Positions 38,866 through 48,948 of a DNA stretch of 64,000 nt are shown piece after piece (the stretch's first letter is position 1; each line of letters starts with the position of its first letter). The notes under the pieces were generated by a model. The model did no database searches and was not told the DNA's origin. It worked only from the letters and a program-made list of their open reading frames with translations. The stretch spans positions 248,001 to 312,000 of the forward strand of contig CANLXA010000002.1 in the NCBI GenBank assembly GCA_947494975.1, in the 5' to 3' direction. Position numbers and translations under genes: made by a program. This DNA is from an uncultured Roseicyclus sp. GTDB lineage: Bacteria > Pseudomonadota > Alphaproteobacteria > Rhodobacterales > Rhodobacteraceae.

Positions 38866-39237
38866 CTAGACCGGGCTTTGCCATTGAAGGATGGCAAGGC
38901 CGGCGCCGATGACGACGAGGGTGCGAAAGCCGATCTCGGCCATCAGGAGGCTGCGTTGCCGGCTGGCGCGGGCGCCGGGGCGATGGGCTTTCAGGGTTGC
39001 GCGGAGCGTGTCGGCGGCGCGGGCCGCATGGGCGGGATCGGTGCGGGCGGCGAGTTTGGGATGCGCGAGGCGCTGTTCGAGTTCGATCAGCTCGTCCGCC
39101 GCGGCGCGGGCATTTGCGGGCAGCAGACGTCCCGCCTTGCGCACGGCGCGGGGGAAGGTGCGGGCGCGGATCGAGAGGCGGTCGGCCATCAGCGCGCGGA
39201 GATCTTCCGTCATGTCCGTGTAGCGCGCATGATCCAT
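38866..39237 (-). CDS. hypothetical protein with C-terminal TM helix
   Basis: MDHARYTDMTEDLRALMADRLSIRARTFPRAVRKAGRLLP...IGFRTLVVIGAGLAILQW. Confidence 0.6.
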   Translation of the reverse strand: MDHARYTDMTEDLRALMADRLSIRARTFPRAVRKAGRLLPANARAAADELIELEQRLAHPKLAARTDPAHAARAADTLRATLKAHRPGARASRQRSLLMAEIGFRTLVVIGAGLAILQWQSPV

Positions 39238-39335
39238 GGAATCGGCCCTCAGCCCTTGAACCGGGCCAGGATACCGGGGAGGTGCGTGCGGCTCAACCCA
39301 TTGGTATCGGGCGGATTTCGGCATAGGGTGGGGCA

Positions 39336-40085
39336 ATGTTGAACGTGGTGGAATACGGCGCGGGCGCGCCTTTGGTGATCGTGCACGGGCTTTTTGGGTC
39401 GGCGCGCAACTGGGGGGTGATCGCGAAGCGGTTGGGCGAGACGCGGCAGGTGATCGCGGTGGACATGCGCAATCACGGGTTCAGCGACTGGGCCGCGCCC
39501 CATGATTACCCGGCGATGGCAAGCGATCTGGCGGAGGTGATCGACGCCTACGGGGGCCGCGCCGATGTGATCGGGCATTCGATGGGCGGCAAGGCGGCGA
39601 TGCTGCTGGCGCTGACATGTCCCAATGTTGTCAATCGGTTGATCGTGGCGGATATCGCGCCGGTTGCGTATGCGCACACCCAGACCGGGATGATCGACGC
39701 GATGCGCGCGGTGGATCTGGCGCGGGTCGAGACGCGGGGGGATGCGGACCGGCAACTGGCCGGGATCATCGAGGAGGCGGGCGTGCGGGCCTTCTTGCTG
39801 CAATCGCTCGACGTGAAGGCGAAACGCTGGCGGCTGAACCTGGACCAGCTTGAGGCGGATATGCCTGATATCATTGGATTTCCAGAGGCTTCCGGCGCCT
39901 TCGAGGGGCCTGTTTTCATGCTCTCGGGCGCCGCATCCGACTACGTTCTGCCCGCGCATCGCGACACGATAAAGGGCCTGTTCCCGGCGGCGCGGTTTGC
40001 GAAAATCCCCGGCGCGGGGCACTGGCTCCACGCCGAAAAACCGCGCGAATTCGAAGCCGCGTGCCGGGCGTTTCTGGACGCATAG
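39336..40085 (+). CDS. alpha/beta hydrolase
   Basis: PLVIVHGLFGSARNWGVIAKRLGETRQVIAVDMRNHGFSDW; VIGHSMGGKAAM; GAGHWLHAEKP. Confidence 0.93.
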   Translation: MLNVVEYGAGAPLVIVHGLFGSARNWGVIAKRLGETRQVIAVDMRNHGFSDWAAPHDYPAMASDLAEVIDAYGGRADVIGHSMGGKAAMLLALTCPNVVNRLIVADIAPVAYAHTQTGMIDAMRAVDLARVETRGDADRQLAGIIEEAGVRAFLLQSLDVKAKRWRLNLDQLEADMPDIIGFPEASGAFEGPVFMLSGAASDYVLPAHRDTIKGLFPAARFAKIPGAGHWLHAEKPREFEAACRAFLDA

Positions 40086-40235
40086 AGCAGGCCGATCCGC
40101 CGCCGCACCGCCCGTGCACAGGCTGTACGCAACCTCTGCACCGCCGGGCCGGGCACGGGCGGGCGGCACGGCGCGGGGAACCCGATGGCGTGCCCGCGCG
40201 TTGTCTTGCCGGACATCATCCCGAAGGAGACCATC

Positions 40236-40376
40236 ATGATCCGTATCGCATTGATGCTGACCGCCATTCTCGGCCTGGCCGCCTGCGAAACCATCGGCGG
40301 CTTTGGCGAAGACGTCAGCACCGCCGGACAAGGCATCACCGCCGTTGCCCAGGACGTGGAAGACGAACTGGACTGA
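40236..40376 (+). CDS. entericidin A/B-like small lipoprotein
   Basis: MIRIALMLTAILGLAACETIGGFGEDVSTAGQGITAVAQDVEDELD; lipobox LAAC. Confidence 0.8.
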   Translation: MIRIALMLTAILGLAACETIGGFGEDVSTAGQGITAVAQDVEDELD

Positions 40377-40399
40377 AGAGGCCCGGTTTGACGACGCCG

Positions 40400-40431
40400 A
40401 ACGCTCCCCGCAAGGGGGGCGTTTTCTTGTT
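40400..40431 (+). terminator. rho-independent terminator
   Basis: AACGCTCCCCGCAAGGGGGGCGTTTTCTTGT, GC stem plus T-rich tail 24 bp after the entericidin stop. Confidence 0.7.
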
Positions 40432-40490
40432 TGGAGGGCGGGGACTGGTCCGATCCCGCCGGATCAGACCGGGGGCGGACCGGACGCCGG

Positions 40491-40679
40491 CTAGCGCAGG
40501 TTGCGGATCTGGCGGGTGGCGAAGAGCGTGACCGGCACGGCCACCAGCGCGCCGAGCGCCGCGGCGATCACGATGGGCTGCCAGCCGTCATACCCGGCGG
40601 CCAGAACACCGGTGATCGCGGCACCGGCAAGGGCGGTGGAGGCCATGATGAATACGAGAAGCGGCAGGCCGAGGCGCAT
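40491..40679 (-). CDS. small two-TM protein (commonly mis-annotated as CTP synthetase)
   Basis: MRLGLPLLVFIMASTALAGAAITGVLAAGYDGWQPIVIAAALGALVAVPVTLFATRQIRNLR. Confidence 0.65.
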   Translation of the reverse strand: MRLGLPLLVFIMASTALAGAAITGVLAAGYDGWQPIVIAAALGALVAVPVTLFATRQIRNLR

Positions 40680-41123
40680 GGGGGATCTCCCGATGAAGGT
40701 TGCGTGCGGCGGGAGTGTAGCGCGAGGCGCAGTGGGCCGCGTTGATGTGGGTCAAGATGGGGGGTGAGAGGCGTGCTGGAAACGGTCCAGCGGATTGTTT
40801 CAGGGCCGACCGGGCGGAGCCCCGGGGGCGATGGGGATGATCTCGCTAAAGCGGGTTGCCGAGATGGCCCGCGTCGCAGGCGGGGAGGAGGAGGAGCGGG
40901 AGGGCGAGGAGGGGGCGCATGGGGGAGGATGCGCCGAGTGGTGGAGGTTGGGCAAGGCTGGGTGTGTTGAGTGCGGAGGGCAGCGCCCGGACCGAGGGGT
41001 GGGCGAGAAGTGCCCGCACTGTGGGGGCGGTTCGAGCGCTGCCCGGCCTAGGGGCGGAAATAGTTCTCTGACAATAGCGTTACCACCGGTGTTTGAGATT
41101 TCAGCTACGAACATCATGGGTAT

Positions 41124-41981
41124 TCACGCATTACCGTACTCTGAAATGGCAAGTTGAACTCGCCTCACGGACATATGAGCAACTTCGGTCTCCGGATCCA
41201 TATCGAAAATAACTATGACTCTTTTCGGATCTCTATCTAACTCGCCCTCAATGCCAACAACAAACCTAATGCCAAATAATTTTTCTACCAATGAGTCATA
41301 TTCCTGTGGGGAAATATTGTCAGGGAGTAGAAAAACTTGGGGAAAAAATTTTGGAGCTAACGCTGCATGTAAGTTGGACTTGCGTGGGGAACTATCCGCT
41401 GTGAATTGGCGCAGGGAATTTCGAAGATCAGCTATTTGCCGTTTTGTTGCCTGGAGTTCTTCCAGAATAACTGTGTCCACTGGCGCATGTTCGACCTCAA
41501 TCTTGGCAACCTTAAATGACCCAAAGCTCTTTAGGAAACTGGTATCACCACCGCCATCTGCGGTTGATTTTATTTTTTCTTGAAGTTTTTTCTGAAATGC
41601 CTCGATTTGCGAGAACCGAAGATCACGCGGGTAACTGAGGTGTTCGATTGGTGAAGTGTCAAACGAAAATGGCGTTTTGTCGTCCTTGATTATGATGGTG
41701 GGTTTGTCAAAAGCCAATCTCATGCCTAATTCGAACATCACGTTGGGGTTCCGACCGCTTATATCGCAAACAACAACTGGGTTGTCGTAGAGGTTTTGAA
41801 CAATTCTCTTTTGGATAACACCCATCTCATCAGCGTCGCTCACTAAGTTTGGAGAAAATCCAGCAGATTTTATGGTTCGTTTCAAAATATTCAATACTTC
41901 TGACCAATGGGATTCGGAGCACCCATCAAACTCTGAAATCGGCATAACTATGCCACAGTTTGGTTCTTCTTCTGTAGTCAC
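41124..41981 (-). CDS. TIR-like / nucleoside 2-deoxyribosyltransferase-like Rossmann protein, orphan
   Basis: GIVMPISEFDGCSESHWSEVLNILKRTIKSAGF...NPVVVCDISGRNPNVMFELGMRLAFDKPTIIIKDD; AT-rich relative to flanks. Confidence 0.7.
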   Translation of the reverse strand: MTTEEEPNCGIVMPISEFDGCSESHWSEVLNILKRTIKSAGFSPNLVSDADEMGVIQKRIVQNLYDNPVVVCDISGRNPNVMFELGMRLAFDKPTIIIKDDKTPFSFDTSPIEHLSYPRDLRFSQIEAFQKKLQEKIKSTADGGGDTSFLKSFGSFKVAKIEVEHAPVDTVILEELQATKRQIADLRNSLRQFTADSSPRKSNLHAALAPKFFPQVFLLPDNISPQEYDSLVEKLFGIRFVVGIEGELDRDPKRVIVIFDMDPETEVAHMSVRRVQLAISEYGNA

Positions 41982-42101
41982 TTTTCTTGTCCGCCCTCTA
42001 CGAATTGGATTGCCCCATGTGCGCCAGTCTTACAGTTGTGGGCTACTGTGTCATCCTGATTGTGCCTCTCTTCTAGCTGTGCAATCCCAACTAACTAGCT
42101 G

Positions 42102-42319
42102 GTTAACAGCAGCGGAGCCGCCCCGTTATCTACAGGCCTGTCCGGGGCCCCCTTCTCGGCATCTTTTGCTGGGCAAAAGAGCCTGTCGGGCAGTGGGCGA
42201 TTTGGTGAGGCTGGGTGCTCCGTTCGTTAAGTAGGATGTTGGGGCGACCATTAAGTGCCAGAGCACGACCGTTGGGATCGCCGGTCCCAGGCCCGTCGAT
42301 GGCGGGGCTTTGGGGCGGG
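42102..42319. repeat. MITE/BIME-like inverted-repeat element, copy C, with internal hairpin
   Basis: Left GCGGAGCCGCCCCGTTATCTACAGGCC, right GGCCCGTCGATGGCGGGGCTTTGG; internal TCTTTTGC-TGG-GCAAAAGA (42162-42180). Confidence 0.6.
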
Positions 42320-42376
42320 TGTTTAAAGGAGCGCGGGGTTACTGGTGCGCCCGAATTTTATCTGTGTGGGGCGGCA

Positions 42377-42396
42377 GACTTTTGCGAGCAAAAGTC
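42377..42396. repeat. perfect hairpin GACTTTTGC-GA-GCAAAAGTC
   Basis: Read directly; same CTTTTGC arm as the hairpin inside repeat copy C. Confidence 0.8.
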
Positions 42397-42432
42397 GCTT
42401 TCCCCCACCGTTGAGGCGGGGCAAGCCCCGCC

Positions 42433-44232
<1,800 letters not shown>

Positions 44233-44344
44233 GGACGGGCCTTGAAGCGTTGGGTTTCAAGGGGATGTAGCGTGTGGGGGAAAGGGAGGGAAGGGGGCGG
44301 TTGCGCCACTGGTATAGCAATGCCAAAGCCACTACGCAGTGTCG

Positions 44345-44518
44345 CTAATTTCTCTTGTGGTCCTGTTGCGTGGAGATGGCATGTAAACCTAAACTGATAG
44401 AAACCTCTTTCCTCGCATCCTTCCAAACCGCCACGATTGGTGTCTTCCGCCAGATTGCGATTAACAAAAGGACGAATACACCTCCCCCTACGATTGCTAG
44501 TGTCGGAAGTTCAAACAC
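44345..44518 (-). CDS. small single-TM protein downstream of the ImmA/IrrE gene
   Basis: GTG start; (M)FELPTLAIVGGGVFVLLLIAIWRKTPIVAVWKDARKEVSISLGLHAISTQQDHKRN. Confidence 0.45.
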   Translation of the reverse strand: MFELPTLAIVGGGVFVLLLIAIWRKTPIVAVWKDARKEVSISLGLHAISTQQDHKRN

Positions 44519-44528
44519 GTTCCGCCTT

Positions 44529-45227
44529 TCATTTTTGCCTCGATTGCTCAAGAAACAAGGCTCGCTGGTAGTCCTTGGCCAGCATTGCCGCCTGATACGC
44601 AGTTCTATTCGTGACGTCGTAAGTCTTGGACAATTGAGTGATCGATAGTGAGCCATCAAGTTTCGCAATGGGAACAAGGCAGGCGTACATGAAGCAGTCC
44701 GCTTCTTCTTCTAGGTCAAGGTTCTGCGCCTTTAGGGCCAAGGGGTCGGCGCTGCTTCCGCGGTGTTGATTGTGGGCGGCCCGGACCGTGGAAAGGGTGG
44801 CCGATCGAGCGCGAGCGATTAGTTTCCTTCGATGGCTTGGGAGATGAACATGTCCCAACTCGTGAGCGATAACTTCGAACGCGTGCCGGCGATTGGCGCA
44901 TCCAGTTTTCGCTCCGTAAAGGTGGTCCCAAATGAACTCACGCATAAAAACAATAGTTTCCCCGGAAAAGTCACAAAAGGCTTCGACACCTTCCATGAAA
45001 CCGCGTTCTGCGATGAAGTGCTGGTCGTCTGGCATGAAGTAAACGCCATCTGGGAGGCCATGCTGAATGGCTAAGAGTGCATCGAAGACGCCAAACAAGT
45101 CAGAAAATTTAGTTCGATAGACCGCAGCGGTGTCACAGACTTCCAAAAGCCGATTATGCCCCATGTTTCTTCGGGGGCGGTCGTCCCTCAAGTTGGAATA
45201 CGGAAACTTCGGGATTCTAATACTCAT
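44529..45227 (-). CDS. ImmA/IrrE family metallopeptidase
   Basis: FEVIAHELGHVHLPSHRR (HExxH) and downstream LDLEEEADCFMYACLVP. Confidence 0.85.
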   Translation of the reverse strand: MSIRIPKFPYSNLRDDRPRRNMGHNRLLEVCDTAAVYRTKFSDLFGVFDALLAIQHGLPDGVYFMPDDQHFIAERGFMEGVEAFCDFSGETIVFMREFIWDHLYGAKTGCANRRHAFEVIAHELGHVHLPSHRRKLIARARSATLSTVRAAHNQHRGSSADPLALKAQNLDLEEEADCFMYACLVPIAKLDGSLSITQLSKTYDVTNRTAYQAAMLAKDYQRALFLEQSRQK

Positions 45228-45231
45228 GGTC

Positions 45232-45552
45232 TTACTCCGGGAGGTAGTCATCGCCGCGCAAAGTTTGCATGAACGCAACAATCTTTTTGGCCTCTTCGGG
45301 CCCCTTGGGTCTAACCGATATCTTGTACTGGCTGATCTTCGCCAGAAATCGCAGTTCCTCAGCTTCGGATGCTGTAAGAGCGAACGCTTTAATGGTGGCA
45401 TCTACAAATGCTGTGGTCGGAGGCCGCGAGCCATTTAGAACCCTCGCCAGCAGTGCCGGAGATAGCCTCATTGAATTTGCGATGGATCGATAGCTCCGCG
45501 CGCTCTTGCGAGCCAGATCCTGAAACCTTTTCGAGAACGGGGAAATCGACAT
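45232..45552 (-). CDS. XRE-like helix-turn-helix protein paired with ImmA/IrrE
   Basis: MSISPFSKRFQDLARKSARSYRSIANSMRLSPALLARVLNGSRPPTTAFVDATIKAFALTASEAEELRFLA. Confidence 0.75.
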   Translation of the reverse strand: MSISPFSKRFQDLARKSARSYRSIANSMRLSPALLARVLNGSRPPTTAFVDATIKAFALTASEAEELRFLAKISQYKISVRPKGPEEAKKIVAFMQTLRGDDYLPE

Positions 45553-45663
45553 TTGGGCCTCCAAGTTTGAGCTAAGTATTGACGGTTTACGGAAATTGTC
45601 AACACAATATTGCGATAGGCCGGGAAAAGGCAACAAGATGTAGTGCTTCGGCTCGGCCAGCGC

Positions 45664-45830
45664 GTTAACAGCGGCCCCTGGGCCGCCGCGCCATCGTCAG
45701 GCTGCCCCCGGCACGGCGATTTGGTGAGGCCGGGCGCTGCACTTTGAGGGTACGGGATTTGGCGGGGATAAAGGGCGATGGCGGGACCGTCCGGTTCGCC
45801 GTACCGCGGCCCGAAGATGGCGCGGCTTCG
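45664..45830. repeat. MITE/BIME-like inverted-repeat element, copy D
   Basis: Left GGGCCGCCGCGCCATCGTCAGGCTGCC, right CGCGGCCCGAAGATGGCGCGGCTTCG. Confidence 0.65.
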
Positions 45831-46002
45831 TGTCGTGTGGTGGAGGTGAGAGAGCAGGGCTGCCGGTTTTGCGATTTCGTGAGGTTGGGGCCAGGGCATT
45901 TGGTGAGCATGAAGTGTTATTGCGCTGCCGGTTGAGTGCCGCACCGCGGCCCGACGATGGCGCGGCTTTGGGTCGGGCGGTGACCGTGAGAGAGCGGGGC
46001 TG
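45801..46002 (+). repeat. two direct 62 bp units at 140 bp offset (45801-45862, 45941-46002)
   Basis: GTACCGCGGCCCGAAGATGGCGCGGCTTCG... vs GCACCGCGGCCCGACGATGGCGCGGCTTTG...; 52/62 identical by eye. Confidence 0.7.
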
Positions 46003-46062
46003 TTGGCGGCACGGGGTTGTGTTGGGCGATCCCGACGGCGCGTCTTGCCGGGCGTTTGCCAC

Positions 46063-46545
46063 TCACGCGGTGGGCGGCGCGGGCCTTCGTCCGATCGGGT
46101 GCATCGTGTCGCGGTGGAACTTCTCGGTTCCGGCGGCGCGGAGGGTGAGGTGGGCGATTTTCCAGCCGTCGGGCGTGCGGCGGAGATCGTGGTGGTATTG
46201 GCCCCATAGCTCGCTGTCGGGGCGTCCGTCGCGGTAGCGGTGCCAGGCGTAGAGGTAGCACACGGAGTGCGCCGCATCGGGGCCGTCGAACCGGATCGTG
46301 ACGTTGGAGACATGGTGGCTGGTGGCGGCGAAGAGATTGGCGAGACCGCCCGCGACCATGGGGCCGATCGTGTCGGTGCCTGTCATCCTCGGCACGTCGG
46401 GGCCGTAATCGACGACGGCATCGGGCGTGAAGAGCGCCAGAACTGCCTCCGCCTCGGCCCGGTCGAAGTGAATGCAATAGGCGTGGATCACATCGGTGAT
46501 CGCGGCCTTGTCGAGGAGGCCGTTGAGGGTGTTGGCGTGATCCAT
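46063..46545 (-). CDS. nuclear transport factor 2 / SnoaL-like protein
   Basis: LLDKAAITDVIHAYCIHFDRAEAEAVLALFTPDAVVDYGP. Confidence 0.88.
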   Translation of the reverse strand: MDHANTLNGLLDKAAITDVIHAYCIHFDRAEAEAVLALFTPDAVVDYGPDVPRMTGTDTIGPMVAGGLANLFAATSHHVSNVTIRFDGPDAAHSVCYLYAWHRYRDGRPDSELWGQYHHDLRRTPDGWKIAHLTLRAAGTEKFHRDTMHPIGRRPAPPTA

Positions 46546-46739
46546 GGCTGTGTCGTGTCCGGTATGAGCGCTGTGGTGTGCAGTGTTTCATGGGGAGGGT
46601 GGGGCGGACAAGGCGGGTTGCGGCGCCGCAGGATGTGTGTGGGCGCCTGTCCACTTCCGCCAAGACAATCGCGATCCTTCCGCGTAGGCTGTGCGCAGCC
46701 CTCTCGACGCCCCGGCCGATCCCCGGCCCCGGGGGCTGG

Positions 46740-47177
46740 GTGGCAACCGGGAGAACGGCCATCGCGGATCTCGTTCAACTTATCTATTCCTCGCGCCCGT
46801 TCGGGTATGACAGCGCCATGCTGAGCGGCATCCTGGTCGATGCCCGGCGGTGCAACACCCGCGACGGCGTGACCGGCGCGCTGGTGTGCCGCAATGATGT
46901 GTTCCTGCAGCTGCTGGAAGGGCCCGCGGCGGCGGTGGAGGCGACATTGGCGCGGATTGCGCGGGACGATCGGCATGTGGATGTGACGGTGCGCGTGTCG
47001 AAATCGGTGGCGGCGCGGATGTTCGGCGATTGGGCGATGCTGCATGATCCGGCGACCTCGTGGATCTGGTCGGCCCAGGAGATCTCGGGCGGGGCGCTCG
47101 ACCGCGCGGCGCCGGAAGATTACGAGGCGATCTTCGAGACGCTGGCGCGGCAGGCCGCCGCGGGGCGGGCGACGTGA
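46740..47177 (+). CDS. BLUF domain-containing photoreceptor
   Basis: LVQLIYSSRP...RRCNTRDGVTGALVCRNDVFLQLLEGP...DWAM: flavin-pocket Y, N, Q and W/M conserved; GTG start tentative. Confidence 0.85.
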   Translation: MATGRTAIADLVQLIYSSRPFGYDSAMLSGILVDARRCNTRDGVTGALVCRNDVFLQLLEGPAAAVEATLARIARDDRHVDVTVRVSKSVAARMFGDWAMLHDPATSWIWSAQEISGGALDRAAPEDYEAIFETLARQAAAGRAT

Positions 47178-47232
47178 GGGCGGGGACCCCGGTGCTGCGC
47201 CCTGATCCTGCCGCCGGTTTGAAGGTGTCCTG

Positions 47233-47481
47233 ATGCCCAATCCGATCCCGCTGCGCATTGCCGATATCTATGTGCCCGTCAAACGGGCCAAGACGCTGCA
47301 GCCCGAGAAGGTGGAGGCGCTGGCCAATGATATCCTCGAGAACGGCCAGACCACGCCGATCAGCGTGCGCGAGGGCAAGGGGCGCTATGTGCTGATCGAG
47401 GGGTATCACCGGCTGGAGGCGCTTCGGGCGCTGGGCGAAGAGCGGGTGGTGGTGTTCGTGGTGCAGGCCCGCCAGCACTAG
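47233..47481 (+). CDS. small solitary ParB/Srx-like domain protein
   Basis: IPLRIADIYVPVKRAKTLQPEKVEALANDILENGQTTPISVREGKGRYVLIEGYHRLEALRALGE; GxxRxxA present as GYHRLEA. Confidence 0.75.
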   Translation: MPNPIPLRIADIYVPVKRAKTLQPEKVEALANDILENGQTTPISVREGKGRYVLIEGYHRLEALRALGEERVVVFVVQARQH

Positions 47482-47597
47482 GGGCGGCGGCCCCGGGGGT
47501 TTCGAAAGCGTGAATTGATCGCTCGCGCGGGTTCTGGCATATTCGAGTGCAGAGCAGACCCGGGCGCAAAGACCCGATCCCAACCGAGGCGACATTG

Positions 47598-47897
47598 ATG
47601 AAACTGATTTATCCGGCGCTTGCGGCCGTATTTCTGGCCGTTCCGACCTCCGCATCTGCAAACCCGATCCAGCGGGCCTGTCTGGCCTCGGACAACAATT
47701 CCTCGCGCGCCTTGTGTTCGTGTATCGGCGACGCGGCCGATGCCACGCTGTCGCGCAGCCAGATGCGGGAAGGCGCGCGGTGGTTCGACGATCCGCAGCG
47801 CGCGCAGGATGTGCGCCAGTCGGACCGCGCGTCTGACGAGGCGATGTGGCAGGCGTGGCGGACCTTCTCGTCACTGGCCGAGCAGCGCTGCGGCTGA
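47598..47897 (+). CDS. secreted hypothetical protein
   Basis: MKLIYPALAAVFLAVPTSASANPIQRACLASDNNSSRALCSCIGDAAD; signal peptide and cysteines. Confidence 0.7.
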   Translation: MKLIYPALAAVFLAVPTSASANPIQRACLASDNNSSRALCSCIGDAADATLSRSQMREGARWFDDPQRAQDVRQSDRASDEAMWQAWRTFSSLAEQRCG

Positions 47898-47909
47898 TCG
47901 GCGATCGGA

Positions 47910-48338
47910 TCAGGTGCTGAGCGCGCGGGCCCATCCCTCGGCCGCCGCTTCGATCAGATCCAGCGCCCCGTCGAAATCACCGGTATAATACGGATCCGGC
48001 ACGGCCCCGCCGCCGACCGGCGCGCGGAACAGGTCGATCCGTGTGCCCTGCGGCGCCATCCTCATCAGGTCCGACAGGTTCTGCTCATCCATGGCAAGGA
48101 TCAGGTCGAAGGCGGTGAAATCCGCGGCCGTGACCTGCCGGGCGCGTTGGGTGCTGAGATCGTAGCCGCGGGCGGCGGCGGCGTCGATCGCGGGCGGGTA
48201 GGGCGGCTTGCCGATATGCCAATCGCCGGTGCCCGCGCTGTCGATCCGCATCCCGGGCAGCCGCGCGCGCAACACGGCTTCGGCGGTGGGGGAGCGGCAG
48301 ATGTTGCCGAGGCAGACGCAGAGGATAGAGTGGGTCAT
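47910..48338 (-). CDS. low molecular weight protein-tyrosine phosphatase
   Basis: SILCVCLGNICRSPTAEAVLRARLPG (CxxxxxRS P-loop); MDEQNLSDL; VPDPYYTGDFDGALDLIEAA. Confidence 0.95.
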   Translation of the reverse strand: MTHSILCVCLGNICRSPTAEAVLRARLPGMRIDSAGTGDWHIGKPPYPPAIDAAAARGYDLSTQRARQVTAADFTAFDLILAMDEQNLSDLMRMAPQGTRIDLFRAPVGGGAVPDPYYTGDFDGALDLIEAAAEGWARALST

Positions 48339-48372
48339 CGCCGAGAGATGACAATCGGAAGGCCCATACGCA

Positions 48373-48948
48373 ATGGCAAAGTTTTGGAATTGGATCGCGG
48401 CCTGGATGCTGGCGTTGTGTGGCGCGGCCCAGGCGCAGGCGCCGGATTGGGTGACGGCGGGAGAGCAGTTGATCTACCCGTTGCCCGAGGCGGCGGTGCT
48501 GATTGGAACGGAAGACACGGGCAGGTTTTTCGAACGGCAATATGTGATGCCGGACCCGGAGGGTGGGGGGCCGCAGGGCGGGTTGCTGATCACGGTCTAC
48601 GAAATCGCCCCCGGCTCGGCCGAGGCAGAGGCGCTCTTGGTCGAGGCGGCCACGAGTATCGCTGATGCCTGCCCGGCCCTGGAGATACACGAAGAGGGCG
48701 CGCTGGACGTGGCCGGGCGGCGGGCCGATGGGGCGCTTCTGGCATGCCCCGCCGCGATCCAGTCAGACGAGGTGGTGATCGACACTTATGAGATCCTCGT
48801 GGTTCTGCCCGGCGAAGAGCGCATGTTCCTTGTGCTTCGGATTTTGCAGGCCGCGGCATCGGAGCTGTCATTCACCGATCATTTCCAGCGGCTGGGGGAC
48901 GCCGTGTTGTGCGGGTCCGCAAATGCCGGGAGGTGCAGCGATGACTGA
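48373..48948 (+). CDS. secreted hypothetical protein
   Basis: MAKFWNWIAAWMLALCGAAQAQA signal peptide; ATGA overlap with the sirtuin start. Confidence 0.65.
   Translation: MAKFWNWIAAWMLALCGAAQAQAPDWVTAGEQLIYPLPEAAVLIGTEDTGRFFERQYVMPDPEGGGPQGGLLITVYEIAPGSAEAEALLVEAATSIADACPALEIHEEGALDVAGRRADGALLACPAAIQSDEVVIDTYEILVVLPGEERMFLVLRILQAAASELSFTDHFQRLGDAVLCGSANAGRCSDD

Noticed and set aside
40491-40679. CTP synthetase
   Set aside because: A 62 aa two-TM protein cannot be CTP synthetase; this is a propagated annotation name in the clade.
40764-41157. Gly/Arg/Glu-rich ORFs in the polypurine tract
   Set aside because: Composition driven by the purine run; no motif or credible start.
45468-46313. 281 aa minus-strand ORF across the repeat region
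   Set aside because: Spans repeat copies D-F and overlaps better genes; Ser/Pro/Arg/Thr-rich non-coding translation.
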